Below the pieces are notes generated by a model. It ran no database searches. It saw only the letters and a list, made by a program, of their open reading frames with translations, and was not told the DNA's origin. A stretch of 64,000 nucleotides of DNA from Paludibacteraceae bacterium (GTDB taxonomy: Bacteria; Bacteroidota; Bacteroidia; Bacteroidales; Paludibacteraceae). The number at the start of each line of letters is the position of its first letter. The first letter of the stretch is position 1. The translations under genes and the position numbers were made by a program. This document shows, in pieces, positions 54,234-63,352 of this stretch. The stretch covers positions 4,977 to 68,976 of the forward strand of contig JAKSKW010000008.1 in assembly GCA_024401495.1 (NCBI GenBank), written 5' to 3'.

Positions 54234-55199
54234 TTAGTCGAACACGTTACCATTATTAGCTGTCAAACGGACCATCTCGTCGTACTCAGCAGGGTTCAAA
54301 TCCTGGAAATAGTAGTTACGTGGGTCTGTGACCTTACCTTTATAATGCACCTCGTAGTGAAGGTGCGTACCTGTACTCTTTCCTGTGTTACCCATATATC
54401 CAATCACGTCGCCACGATTGACATTCTGTCCACGCTTCAACTTAAATCCATCCATGTGGCCATACAATGTCTCATAGCCAAATCCGTGGTCGATGATGAT
54501 ACAGTTTCCATATCCCTGCTTCCAACCTACGAATGTAAGTGTTCCCTTGGCTGTGGCGAAGATCTCCGAACGGTGTGCTCCGGAGAAGTCCATTCCGGCG
54601 TGGAACTTAGGTGTCTTATAAATAGGGTCGATACGCATACCGTAACCAGACGCCATACGCTTCATATCCTTATTAAGCACAGGCTGGATAGACGGAGTAC
54701 GAAGAAGTCGCTCCTCGTGGTTCTTTGCAGCGTCGAACACCTCATTGAATGATTTGCTCTGCACATATAGTTTACGACGCAACTCATCCACTTTCTGAGT
54801 CGTAAGTGTAACGATATCAGAAGAAGTCTTCTCACGCAAGTCCTTGTATTTCACTGAAGTCTTGTCGATTTCTCTTGCCTCACTTGGCACCGGGTCGGCA
54901 TTCACCACCACACGGTATAGATTATCATCACGCTGCTGAATATCATTCAACACCTCCTGAATCTCCTCAATCTGTGAGTTAAGCAACTCATACTGAGCCT
55001 CCATCTCCTGCTTCTCGCTTCGAAGCACCTTCTCGTTAGGGCTCTCAAACAACATTACGAAAGCCACGAAACATGCCAATCCGGCAAACACACTCGACAC
55101 AAGGTGCGAGATAATATTGGAAATCCTATACTGTATCTTGTTGTCGATACGGAAATAGGTCATGGTTTTCGGGTCAAAATGATATATAGGTTTTGCCAT
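54234..55199 (-). CDS. M23-family metallopeptidase
   Basis: 321 residues with an N-terminal cytoplasmic stretch, one membrane helix (about 32-50), a coiled coil (about 58-100) and a C-terminal LytM domain (about 180-300). All zinc and catalytic positions are present: FHAGMDFSG (H-x3-D), LYGHMDGF and HLHYEVH (H-x-H). It is a predicted periplasmic endopeptidase acting on peptidoglycan cross-links, or a divisome or envelope regulator. A TATATTTG box is at 55228-55235. Confidence 0.93.
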   Translation of the reverse strand: MAKPIYHFDPKTMTYFRIDNKIQYRISNIISHLVSSVFAGLACFVAFVMLFESPNEKVLRSEKQEMEAQYELLNSQIEEIQEVLNDIQQRDDNLYRVVVNADPVPSEAREIDKTSVKYKDLREKTSSDIVTLTTQKVDELRRKLYVQSKSFNEVFDAAKNHEERLLRTPSIQPVLNKDMKRMASGYGMRIDPIYKTPKFHAGMDFSGAHRSEIFATAKGTLTFVGWKQGYGNCIIIDHGFGYETLYGHMDGFKLKRGQNVNRGDVIGYMGNTGKSTGTHLHYEVHYKGKVTDPRNYYFQDLNPAEYDEMVRLTANNGNVFD

Positions 55200-55227
55200 T
55201 TTAGTCTAAATAGTTACAATTAGCACA

Positions 55228-55235
55228 CAAATATA
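55228..55235 (-). promoter_or_regulatory. -7 box TATATTTG of the M23 gene
   Basis: A TAnnTTTG match 29 bp before the start codon, divergent from pyrH. Confidence 0.65.
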
Positions 55236-55278
55236 TCTTTTTTATCTGTTTTTATAAAATCTACTCTGCTAAAATGCT

Positions 55279-55286
55279 TATATTTG
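55279..55286 (+). promoter_or_regulatory. -7 box TATATTTG of pyrH
   Basis: A TAnnTTTG match 28 bp before the ATG at 55314. It overlaps, and so rules out, an upstream start at 55284. Confidence 0.7.
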
Positions 55287-55313
55287 CTGATAAATATAAA
55301 AAAAATCGGTGAA

Positions 55314-56024
55314 ATGGCACGTTTTAAGAGAATTCTATTGAAGTTAAGCGGTGAGTCGTTGATGGGAGCCAAAGGTTACGGTATCGACGAGACTCGTCTA
55401 GCAGAATATGCACAGCAGATCAAGGAGATCAAAGAGATGGGTGTTGAGATCGGCATCGTGATCGGCGGAGGAAACATCTTCCGTGGATTGAGCGGAGCAA
55501 AGGCTGGTTTCGACCGTGTGAAGGGCGACCAGATGGGTATGCTTGCCACAGTGATCAACGGTATGGCTCTTTCTTCTGCACTAGCATCTATCGGTCAGCC
55601 AGCAAAGGTGTTGACTGCTATCAGAATGGAACCAATCGGAGAGTTCTACACTCGCGACAAGGCTGTTGAGACAATGCAAAGCGGAGCAATCGCAATCATG
55701 ACTGCAGGTACAGGTTGTCCTTTCTTCACTACTGACACTGGTTCAGCTCTTCGGGCTATCGAGATCGGTGCAGACGTGATGTTGAAGGGCACTCGTGTCG
55801 ACGGTATCTATACTGCTGATCCTGAGAAAGATCCAACTGCGACTAAGTTTGATGAGATCAGCTACGACGAGATCCTTAACCGTGGTTTGAAGGTGATGGA
55901 CGTCACAGCTACAGCTTTGGCTAAGGATAACAAGATGCCTATCATGGTGTTCAACATGGACGTTGTCGGCAACTTGAAGAAGGTGATGAGCGGCGACCAG
56001 ATCGGTACTTTCGTTCACCCTTGA
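55314..56024 (+). CDS. pyrH: Uridylate kinase
   Basis: 236 residues from MARFKRILLKLSGESLMGAK. Amino-acid-kinase fold with GIVIGGGNIFRG, MLATVINGMALSSAL, FFTTDTGSALRAIEIGADVM and LKGTRVDGIYTADP. It phosphorylates UMP to UDP and is usually regulated by UTP and GTP. Length equals the family norm. It is expressed from its own promoter and followed by GAGACG-type palindromes and a terminator. Confidence 0.96.
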   Translation: MARFKRILLKLSGESLMGAKGYGIDETRLAEYAQQIKEIKEMGVEIGIVIGGGNIFRGLSGAKAGFDRVKGDQMGMLATVINGMALSSALASIGQPAKVLTAIRMEPIGEFYTRDKAVETMQSGAIAIMTAGTGCPFFTTDTGSALRAIEIGADVMLKGTRVDGIYTADPEKDPTATKFDEISYDEILNRGLKVMDVTATALAKDNKMPIMVFNMDVVGNLKKVMSGDQIGTFVHP

Positions 56025-56039
56025 TTAGATTAGACGCCG

Positions 56040-56065
56040 TAGAGACGCGAGATCTCGCGTCTTTA
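56040..56065. repeat. GTAGAGACGCGAGATCTCGC palindrome
   Basis: A near-perfect palindrome of the GAGACG family just after pyrH. Related copies are at 10074, 16684, 27692, 39471, 46733, 58033 and 63596. Confidence 0.75.
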
Positions 56066-56129
56066 CTACAAGATCTTCGCATCTTGGCATTAATGCGTCT
56101 TACAACAAAAGATTCATAAAAGACGCAGG

Positions 56130-56157
56130 GGTGTTGCCTCTGCGTTTTCTTATTTTG
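56130..56157 (+). terminator. Terminator downstream of pyrH
   Basis: ACGCAGGGG pairs with CCTCTGCGT (loop near TGTTG), followed by TTTTCTTATTTT. Confidence 0.7.
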
Positions 56158-56171
56158 GGAATAAGGATTGC

Positions 56172-56242
56172 AAAGGGAGGGTTTGAAACCCTCCCCTACG
56201 ATATCCCAGGATGTAGGGGCAGGTTTCAAACCTGCCCGTTTA
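56172..56242. repeat. Dispersed GGTTTGAAACC palindromes
   Basis: Two inverted units, GGGAGGGTTTGAAACCCTCC and GGGGCAGGTTTCAAACCTGC. Such translated repeats often create false N-terminal extensions, here upstream of nudC. Confidence 0.75.
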
Positions 56243-56257
56243 TTAGATACAATAAAA

Positions 56258-57037
56258 ATGAAAACATATTGGTTTGCATTCAACGAGAAATCAGAAATCG
56301 TCCTTGAAAAAATCAAAGACGAGAAAACTAATGACGAATCATATAAAATTCCGTTTGCAGAGACGGAGCCTTTCGCAATCAAGCAAGAAACCATCACTCT
56401 GCCAGATTTGAATGGCTGTCCTGCCAAAGCTGTGACGTTGGACGGGGATGCACCGTCATCGCCATACGAATTATCAGGACTGCGCGATTCATACACCAAA
56501 CTTCCTTTCGACGAATACTACGCCGCAGGAAAAGCCGCTGAACTTATCTCTTTCCACACCAACACTCGCTTCTGCGCTCGATGCGGAAAAGAGATGGTGA
56601 AGAAGACGGATATCAGCCGCGTCTGCACAGGTTGCGGAAAAGAGATCTGGGCTCCAGTGCAGCCAGCCATCATCGTGCTTGTGTCGAGAGGCAAAGACGA
56701 GGTGTTGCTTGCGAGAGCTAAGAATTTCCGTCGCCCTTATTATGGTCTTATCGCTGGATTCGTGGAGACGGGAGAGAGCATTGAGGAGACGGTGCGACGT
56801 GAGGTGATGGAAGAGACTGGATTGAAAATCAAGAACATCCGTTATTACAAGTCACAGCCGTGGCCCTACCCCAACAGTTTGATGCTAGGCTTCTTCGCCG
56901 AATACGAGAGTGGCGAGATCAAGGTTCAGGAGGAGGAGTTGGTGGATTGCCGATGGTTCAACCGTCATGCGATGCCGGACATTCCTGGCAAATTATCCAT
57001 GGCGAGAATGCTGATCGACGAATGGCTTGATGATTGA
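56258..57037 (+). CDS. nudC: NADH pyrophosphatase NudC
   Basis: 259 residues from MKTYWFAFNEKSEIVLEKIK. A zinc ribbon (FCARCG and CTGCGKE) precedes the Nudix box GFVETGESIEETVRREVMEE, and the NudC signature SQPWPYPNSLM follows. It hydrolyses NAD(H) and removes NAD caps from RNA. A longer frame upstream translates the GGTTTGAAACC repeat and is rejected. The stop codon begins a heptamer array. Confidence 0.93.
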   Translation: MKTYWFAFNEKSEIVLEKIKDEKTNDESYKIPFAETEPFAIKQETITLPDLNGCPAKAVTLDGDAPSSPYELSGLRDSYTKLPFDEYYAAGKAAELISFHTNTRFCARCGKEMVKKTDISRVCTGCGKEIWAPVQPAIIVLVSRGKDEVLLARAKNFRRPYYGLIAGFVETGESIEETVRREVMEETGLKIKNIRYYKSQPWPYPNSLMLGFFAEYESGEIKVQEEELVDCRWFNRHAMPDIPGKLSMARMLIDEWLDD

Positions 57038-57074
57038 CGGTTGATGGTTGACGGTTGACGGTTGACGGTTGAGA
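57031..57074. repeat. TTGACGG/TTGATGG heptamer array
   Basis: GATTGACGGTTGATGGTTGA and further TTGACGG units start at the nudC stop codon. A related array follows the next gene at 57966. Confidence 0.85.
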
Positions 57075-57106
57075 TAAAGAAATGAAATTCCATAAATAAA
57101 CTCTCT

Positions 57107-57970
57107 ATGATAATCTGGAATCCGTGGCACGGTTGTCATAAAATAAGCGAGGGGTGCCAGCATTGCTATATGTATTTTCTGGACAGGAAACGTGGCATCG
57201 ACACCTCTAAGATCTATCGCACAGAGAATTTCAATCTCCCTGTGCAGCGACGTCGCGACGGAAGATTCAAACTGCCTTCATGGATGCAGCTATACGTGGG
57301 ATTGTCAACTGATTTCTTCGTGGAGGAGGCTGACCAATGGCGTGACGAGGCGTGGAATATCATGCGTCAGAGACCAGATATCATATTCCGTCTGCTCACG
57401 AAAAGAGCAGAAAGAATAGAGAAATGCCTGCCTAAAGATTGGGGCGACGGTTATGAGAATGTGCTTCTGCAGGTGACGACGGAAAACCAACGTCGTGCGG
57501 ATGAACGATTATCCATTTTGCTCGACATCCCAGCCAAACACAAAGGGTTCATGGCAGCCCCTCTTATTGGCGACGTCGACGCGGAGAAATTTCTTGCTAC
57601 GGGACAATTCGAGGAGGTGCTTTGTGGCGGGGAGAATTATGATGGAGCCCGTCCGTGCAATTATGATTGGGTGAAAAAACTGAGCGATCAATGCCGGAAA
57701 TACAACGTCACTTTCGACTTTATCGAGACAGGCACCGTCTTCATTAAGGATGGCAAACAATACAGTATTCCAGACAAAAGGACGCAATCGCTTCAAGCAT
57801 TCAAATCGGAACTGAGTTTTCAGGGCAAGAAACCAGATTATAAACTTATCAACCCGGAGCCGGGCATCTTCGACACCGAAGAATACATCCCATTTTTCCG
57901 AGAGCATTGCCACACCTGTGGCTCCAGACTAACATGCAACGGATGCTCCAATTGCGGAAACTGTGAATGA
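57107..57970 (+). CDS. DUF5131 (phage Gp37/Gp68-like) protein
   Basis: 287 residues. The N-terminus IIWNPWHGCHKISEGCQHCY has C-x6-C-x2-C, the family's radical-SAM-like cysteine cluster. LPSWMQLYVGLSTDFFVEEA, FRLLTKRAERI, GYENVLLQVTTENQRRAD and CGGENYDGARPCNYDWV follow. An unusual C-terminal cluster (CHTCGSRLTCNGCSNCGNC) adds seven cysteines. The family is found in phages and bacteria; iron-sulfur/SAM chemistry is inferred, substrate unknown. It is flanked by heptamer arrays on both sides, the second starting at its stop codon, which hints at transfer as a unit. Confidence 0.82.
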   Translation: MIIWNPWHGCHKISEGCQHCYMYFLDRKRGIDTSKIYRTENFNLPVQRRRDGRFKLPSWMQLYVGLSTDFFVEEADQWRDEAWNIMRQRPDIIFRLLTKRAERIEKCLPKDWGDGYENVLLQVTTENQRRADERLSILLDIPAKHKGFMAAPLIGDVDAEKFLATGQFEEVLCGGENYDGARPCNYDWVKKLSDQCRKYNVTFDFIETGTVFIKDGKQYSIPDKRTQSLQAFKSELSFQGKKPDYKLINPEPGIFDTEEYIPFFREHCHTCGSRLTCNGCSNCGNCE

Positions 57971-58015
57971 TTGATGATTGATGATTGATGGTTGATGATT
58001 GATGATTGAGGGTTA
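57966..58015. repeat. TGATTGA/TGGTTGA heptamer array
   Basis: TGAATGATTGATGATTGATG and more units begin at the DUF5131 stop codon and run about 50 bp. Confidence 0.88.
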
Positions 58016-58031
58016 AACAAACATCACAATA

Positions 58032-58106
58032 CGTAGAGACGGGGCATGCCCCGTCTTTTGCTGTTTTTATTGGAACGTAAAATTTCCGGAAATGATTCGG
58101 AAAATT
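58032..58106 (+). repeat. Left ~75-bp inverted repeat flanking the helicase/Argonaute-like module
   Basis: Contains GAGACGGGGCATGCCCCGTC, CTTTTGCTGTTTTTATTGGA, then ACGTAAAATTTCCGGAAATG and ATTCGGAAAATT. Its reverse complement is at 63549-63620 with a short indel and about three mismatches. Confidence 0.85.
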
Positions 58107-58131
58107 GGGATGGAAAACAATCCATCAATTC

Positions 58132-58156
58132 AAAAACCGAGGGTTGACACCCACGG
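58132..58156 (-). terminator. Terminator of the two-gene module
   Basis: On the minus strand CCGTGGGT pairs with ACCCTCGG (one mismatch, loop GTCA), followed by TTTTTG. It lies a few bp beyond the stop of the Argonaute-like gene. Confidence 0.75.
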
Positions 58157-58161
58157 ATATT

Positions 58162-59973
58162 TTATTTGACATTCAAATTTCTAGCATACTCTATCAAATA
58201 TTTAAACGGGAATGGCATAACTGTCAATTGTCCATTTCTGACAAAAGTGACAGCCATAAGTTGTAGCATTTCATCAAAGAACAGATTGCTGTTTAGGTAT
58301 GCTTCAACAAGTCTGATGTTTGCAGCCGTTGGGATAGCTCTACGCATTCCTTCTCCTATGATTCCAGAGAAATAATTCAAGGAATAGTCGTTTTTTGCAA
58401 AGCATTTGATGTCTGTGACTGCTGGAAACAATTCATCTCTTCGTTCCTTACTTCGAAGCTTATTATCACCATTAGCCAATAGTTCCTTAATCAAATCTAT
58501 CTCCGGTATAGTTCTCAATTTTGTGTTATGGATAACGTTTATGTCTTCGCCTCTTCTGACAACACCAACTACATCATCCATTTCAAAAATGTTAATGCAT
58601 TCTTGATATTCGTCTTGTTCGAACAAATTGTTCTCTTGCTCCTTTATGACAAATTCTCCATTTGGAGTAATAGTCATGAAATAAAAATGTTTTGTATCGT
58701 CATCTTTCTTATGACAAATTCCAAAATCTATTTTATCAGAATATCCATAACCAGCCCAATCAGCCAATGTGATGTGATTTTTAACAAGGTCTTCTTTAAT
58801 CAAGACTTCTTGCATTATACAATCCAACAATGGCTTCCAGTCTGAATCTGCAACATTTTCTTTGTTTATAAGATGTGCTACCGATTCAATTGTGATATGC
58901 TGAACTGCACACCCATCATAAACTATATCATGAGGATCTTTTTTATCATTATACCACTGGTCCTCATGTATTAGAATTATATTTATTGCGTCTACCTTGG
59001 GTTTCTTAAGGACCGAAACCTTACAGTTAAATCGATTCTCAATTTGAGTTTTAAGTGTTTTAATGCACGTTTCTGACATGTCATTCACATTGTCAATTAA
59101 GACAACCTTATGAGCAGATGCTATTTCATCAAATCGAGAATTCATGCCATTAACCAGTTTCTTGGACACTTCAATCTGGTCATAATCGGAGAATAAGTCA
59201 AATGCCAGATGTGCCATGCCGTTGAATTTTGTATTAAAATTGTCAATACAATCACACAAGACACCCATCTTTGTCTTTTGAAATTTCTCGATATTCTCAA
59301 TATCAAGGAAGTTTATATTGTTTTTCTTATCTCCTATTTGACGAAGAATATATGCGTCCGGATGTGAACCTTTCTCAATTCGTTTTAGTATGTTATCTTT
59401 GCCAAATACATACTCTGGATAGTCTTGGAACTTCTTTTTCCCGAATTTGATAAGCTTTTGCAATGATATCGAAGTGAAGGTTCTTACACTCCAATCCAAA
59501 ATCATATCTTTAGTTACCTTAAGTTCTATAGTACAAATCTGCTTATCTTTTAATTTAGTCCAAGATGGATGATGAATATAGAAATGCCCCGTTACATTAT
59601 GGAATCCAAGAACTTTACCTTCGTAAGTGCCAAGTGAATTCATAAGGAGTTGTACAATGATATTTTGCGGTACTCGTGCTATAGCGACCTCATTTAATGA
59701 TATATTCTTCGTTCCAGAGAGTTGATTCAACGTCTTGCTGATATTGATCTTATTCTCAATGGATTTATTGAGAAGCATATAGAACGAATTTCCACTCTCA
59801 TACACTACAGACAATACAAAACTCTCATTAGTGAAATCATCCACTAATTTTGCCGCATTATTTCCTCTGCCAAAATGCTTATCTGAAGTCTTTACATTAT
59901 ATACTTCGTATTTGGTAGACAAAGCTTCATATTGAAGAGAGGCTACTATTTTATTAATCTGTATTATATTCAT
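58162..59973 (-). CDS. DdmE-like / divergent Argonaute (PIWI-fold) protein
   Basis: 603 residues, no signal or membrane segment. The C-terminal region looks like a Mid-PIWI pair: DGCAVQHITIESVAHLI and LLDCIMQEVLIKEDLVKNHI resemble Mid/PIWI sequences, and the end (RRAIPTAANIRLVEAYLNSN, NGQLTVMPFPFKYLIEYARN) has the Argonaute-type final PFPxxYxxYA segment. I cannot trace a catalytic DEDX set, so it may be nuclease-dead. The upstream overlapping gene encodes a helicase-nuclease, the arrangement of DdmDE, in which DdmE is a guide-loaded inactive pAgo (688 aa in Vibrio cholerae). The assignment rests on context plus weak motifs; a PIWI-RE-type protein is the main alternative. Confidence 0.55.
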   Translation of the reverse strand: MNIIQINKIVASLQYEALSTKYEVYNVKTSDKHFGRGNNAAKLVDDFTNESFVLSVVYESGNSFYMLLNKSIENKINISKTLNQLSGTKNISLNEVAIARVPQNIIVQLLMNSLGTYEGKVLGFHNVTGHFYIHHPSWTKLKDKQICTIELKVTKDMILDWSVRTFTSISLQKLIKFGKKKFQDYPEYVFGKDNILKRIEKGSHPDAYILRQIGDKKNNINFLDIENIEKFQKTKMGVLCDCIDNFNTKFNGMAHLAFDLFSDYDQIEVSKKLVNGMNSRFDEIASAHKVVLIDNVNDMSETCIKTLKTQIENRFNCKVSVLKKPKVDAINIILIHEDQWYNDKKDPHDIVYDGCAVQHITIESVAHLINKENVADSDWKPLLDCIMQEVLIKEDLVKNHITLADWAGYGYSDKIDFGICHKKDDDTKHFYFMTITPNGEFVIKEQENNLFEQDEYQECINIFEMDDVVGVVRRGEDINVIHNTKLRTIPEIDLIKELLANGDNKLRSKERRDELFPAVTDIKCFAKNDYSLNYFSGIIGEGMRRAIPTAANIRLVEAYLNSNLFFDEMLQLMAVTFVRNGQLTVMPFPFKYLIEYARNLNVK

Positions 59974-62900
59974 TTCTCAAATCTTGTATTTTTACTCCTG
60001 AATCATGCGAGAGTACTCCATTGCATATCAAAGATAGTTCTAATATCTTTATGCCCCCTTTTGTCACTTCTGATTGCTCGTCATGTCCTGTGTCACGCAC
60101 ATTAGCAATAACTACTGTTGTGATGTTGTCACAACCTTTGGCCTTCTCTACCACTTTGTCGTGATATTCATCTGCATCAAACAGCGTAGTTCCTTTCCAG
60201 TATTTGAAATCCACATATATCGGTTTTCCAGATACTTTATAATCAAACAACTCGTGTTCTTCTGAATTCAGTTCTTCCAAAGGGATTCCTAAATGCTTAA
60301 ATATTTCATGGCCTACTTTTTCTCCTAATGCACCTTTATAGATATTATGGTACAAAGGCGGAGACATAATATAGTCGCCTTCCTTAAACTCTGTAGCATA
60401 TCCATTCTCAACAAACATATCCTTGATTCTTGACCAAGTCTTAAATATTCCTTCAAGATTAACATCCTCTTTAGATACACAGCTTGCCCCGTCAAAATCA
60501 GTTTCTGATATTTTGGTTATTGTGTCAAAATCACCGGTTTGTTGGTAGTAATACCTGCGTACTGGTTTGCCCAATGTAATGTAATGCCATCTGAATGGAC
60601 TATCCTTCCATTCTTCTGCAGTCAAAGTAGGATGTTGAAGTACATATTCTCTCATATTGCTCCACAAACGAATTTCTTCGTCGTTCCAGTTGTTGTCAAA
60701 ACTTCTGTTTAAGAACTGCAAGATTCTTTTGTTGGAAATAAATGATGTGCTGATAGCATTATTGATAAATCTGTTATCGTCAGGCTGATCTTGGACAATG
60801 TGGAATTGTTCTGCAAGCTTAACCATCTCTATGTTAAACATTCTGCCCTCACTAAACAATGTGTCATAGTCCAAAATATCACCAAGTTCAGAATCTGCTA
60901 ATATGAACACATTCTTACCACGACAATTGGTTCTGCACTTTCTGCCCATAGCTTGAACAACAATCTTTGTTGCACAAACTTTGACATCTCGTTTTCCATA
61001 TAGCTTTATTGTGCTATATTGTATCTGGTCTTTCTCTTTGCCGATATTACTATAGGACCTAACAATTTCCATCATTTTCTCTGATTGGGAAATGGCTTTT
61101 ACCTCTTCCAAATATTCCATTTGAAAAACGCGCATAATGGCCAGATTCTCGTCGTCTGAACATCTATTGATAATATAAGTCGGTTTGTCCAAATAAATGC
61201 CATCAAAGTCCATTTCTGTGCCATCTCTCGTGTCATTTATTTTGACAACATCATTTCTTCTAGAATCAGGTATTCTATACTGTAAGTTTTGACCAGCACC
61301 GATAGTGGCATAAGTTGAAATGACAAATCTCTTTTCTCCTTTACTTAATTCATCTACGAGTTTCTTCTTTTTGTCATCAAAGTTTTCGGAATCCAATACT
61401 ACAATCATATCATCCTTGTACTCGAAACCTCTCTCCTTTGCATAATTCTTAAATAATTCAACCAATACACTTTGATTAAACTCACTATCGTTTGGCTTCA
61501 AAGCCTTAGAGAAAAGTGCAAGATATGATTGTAGATTATTATCTATGAATTGCTTGAATGCCAATACTGCCTTATAATATCTGACCGGCTTGTAATAGCT
61601 ATCCGTTGTGGTTGTTGTCTTGTATTTTTCAGTTATGTAAGTATTTGCATTTTTTATAAGGTCTTCATTCTCATAGATATTCGCCCAGTTAGGAGCCTCA
61701 TCACTTGATGTGCCGGTCAATTCGACAACAATATCAACATTATCATATCCTACAGTCTGACTTCTAAAATTCTCTCTTAGTCTTTCTCTGTCCTCATCTG
61801 ATTGTTCATAATAACATTCTCCTAACTTCCACTTTAAATAGTCAATATCATAGTTGCCTATAACAGTTTTGTAAGTTGCAGTTGCAGATATACCGATGAC
61901 TTTTGACATTCTGCAGATGGTGTAAAGAATGCTCTCTGGAGTATCCTCAAACACAAATTTTCTTATGACAGTAGTGTTGTCATGAGAATAATCATCCTTG
62001 AAATCGTAATGGCTGAATCCATTCGCATAGAATGAAAGATCATCCTTTAGATCTTCGTCATTTTTGGATTTTGTCTTGAAATGGTTGCTAAATGTGAACG
62101 CCATCTCTCGAATAATCCTATAGCTGTCACCTTGCAAATGCAAAGAATCAAGCACTGTATCAAGAGCATGGTTCTCTGTGAACTCACCATAAGACTTACC
62201 TTCTACTTTATTCTGAAGTTTGTTTTTTCTGTAACTGATTGAAAGAATAGTCACGAATCGAGCAAAGTATGAAATGGCTCCCTTGATACGGTCTAATGCC
62301 TCATACAAAGATCTGTTCTTTTTCTCTTTAGATACCAATTCCAAATTATTGATATTCTTCTTTGGATCAAAGTCGACGATAACATTCTCATCTCCTGTTG
62401 TATAGTTGTTGTGTGTGAAGTCAGAAAACAATACAACCTTTTTCTCTTCAAAATCAATAGATTTATGATGCTGCATCAAATGATATTCATTGGCTATATC
62501 ATCAAACAATCTAATGTTTTTCTCCAATGCCTGCTTATGGCTTGGTTTGTTGTCTACATTGTTCCAAATATTGCTGGGGATAGTCTCATGATTGTCCAGA
62601 CAAATCTTGATATTTCTAAAGAGATCTATATAATCAATTCCTTTAGTTAGACCATTCTGAACAATTGCATCTTGTATATCAGACTTTGTCGCGTCAAACT
62701 CGTCTATAAAAACAAGCGAATCTCTAAACAGGTTTGATTCGTATAGTTTTACACTTTTCTCAACTATAGTATCAAATTGATTTATGAGTTTCTTCATTGT
62801 CAAGAAGAATACTCTCTTCTCCTCAGAGAATACTACTGGATATAGATCACCAACCCATTGCCACTCTTTGTCATGTTTAATGGCTTCTAACTTCTGTTTC

Positions 62901-63352
62901 TTATTCTTGAATTTCTTAGATAGCAGTCTACTGATTAAGTGTCTGAAATTTCTTTCCGCTGTTGTATATAATTCAGGCTTACGAATACCGGTAGACATAA
63001 GAGCATTGATCTGTTTGAAATCCTCAGAACTTCTTATCTCGTAATTCTTAATGTTATCTTTTACCTTATTAAAGTTATCAATAACATAATCCGTATTTGA
63101 CAGGACTCTAAAAATCGAATCTTTAAGGTCATAATCGTTTGTTAAATCATTTATTAAATCTTTATACGGATCATCCAAGTTTTTCTTCAACGTTGTGACA
63201 AAGAAAATCTTCCTTGAATTGTCTTGCTTGAGATAATCCTTTATGAACTTAAGAACATTATATGTTTTCCCAGATCCTGTCGGCATATCCAACAGCATCA
63301 ATCCTGTTTTATTTTCATTTTCTATACAATATTTCTTTAATAATTCGATCAT
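59954..63352 (-). CDS. DdmD-like SF2 helicase with C-terminal PD-(D/E)XK-like domain
   Basis: 1132 residues. Walker A is LLDMPTGSGKTYNVLKFI (about 20-37), Walker B LVFIDEFDATK (about 215). A second RecA-like domain has EKRFVISTYATIGAGQNLQY and VVQAMGRKCRTNCRGKNVFI (motif VI-like). The C-terminal ~130 residues (GEKVGHEIFKHLGIPLEELN, ELFDYKVSGKPIYVDFKYWK) carry E, D and D-x-K in PD-(D/E)XK order. Size, domain order and the 20-bp overlap with the Argonaute-like gene match DdmD (1190 aa in V. cholerae), which is recruited by DdmE to unwind and degrade plasmids. AT-rich codon use suggests acquisition. Confidence 0.7.
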   Translation of the reverse strand: MIELLKKYCIENENKTGLMLLDMPTGSGKTYNVLKFIKDYLKQDNSRKIFFVTTLKKNLDDPYKDLINDLTNDYDLKDSIFRVLSNTDYVIDNFNKVKDNIKNYEIRSSEDFKQINALMSTGIRKPELYTTAERNFRHLISRLLSKKFKNKKQKLEAIKHDKEWQWVGDLYPVVFSEEKRVFFLTMKKLINQFDTIVEKSVKLYESNLFRDSLVFIDEFDATKSDIQDAIVQNGLTKGIDYIDLFRNIKICLDNHETIPSNIWNNVDNKPSHKQALEKNIRLFDDIANEYHLMQHHKSIDFEEKKVVLFSDFTHNNYTTGDENVIVDFDPKKNINNLELVSKEKKNRSLYEALDRIKGAISYFARFVTILSISYRKNKLQNKVEGKSYGEFTENHALDTVLDSLHLQGDSYRIIREMAFTFSNHFKTKSKNDEDLKDDLSFYANGFSHYDFKDDYSHDNTTVIRKFVFEDTPESILYTICRMSKVIGISATATYKTVIGNYDIDYLKWKLGECYYEQSDEDRERLRENFRSQTVGYDNVDIVVELTGTSSDEAPNWANIYENEDLIKNANTYITEKYKTTTTTDSYYKPVRYYKAVLAFKQFIDNNLQSYLALFSKALKPNDSEFNQSVLVELFKNYAKERGFEYKDDMIVVLDSENFDDKKKKLVDELSKGEKRFVISTYATIGAGQNLQYRIPDSRRNDVVKINDTRDGTEMDFDGIYLDKPTYIINRCSDDENLAIMRVFQMEYLEEVKAISQSEKMMEIVRSYSNIGKEKDQIQYSTIKLYGKRDVKVCATKIVVQAMGRKCRTNCRGKNVFILADSELGDILDYDTLFSEGRMFNIEMVKLAEQFHIVQDQPDDNRFINNAISTSFISNKRILQFLNRSFDNNWNDEEIRLWSNMREYVLQHPTLTAEEWKDSPFRWHYITLGKPVRRYYYQQTGDFDTITKISETDFDGASCVSKEDVNLEGIFKTWSRIKDMFVENGYATEFKEGDYIMSPPLYHNIYKGALGEKVGHEIFKHLGIPLEELNSEEHELFDYKVSGKPIYVDFKYWKGTTLFDADEYHDKVVEKAKGCDNITTVVIANVRDTGHDEQSEVTKGGIKILELSLICNGVLSHDSGVKIQDLRNEYNTD

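Noticed and set aside
55284..55313. Upstream start for pyrH
   Set aside because: It falls inside the TATATTTG -7 box. MARFKRILLKLSGES at 55314 matches the family start.
56168..56257. 30-residue N-terminal extension of NudC
   Set aside because: It translates the GGTTTGAAACC dispersed palindrome. The family start MKTYWFAF is at 56258.
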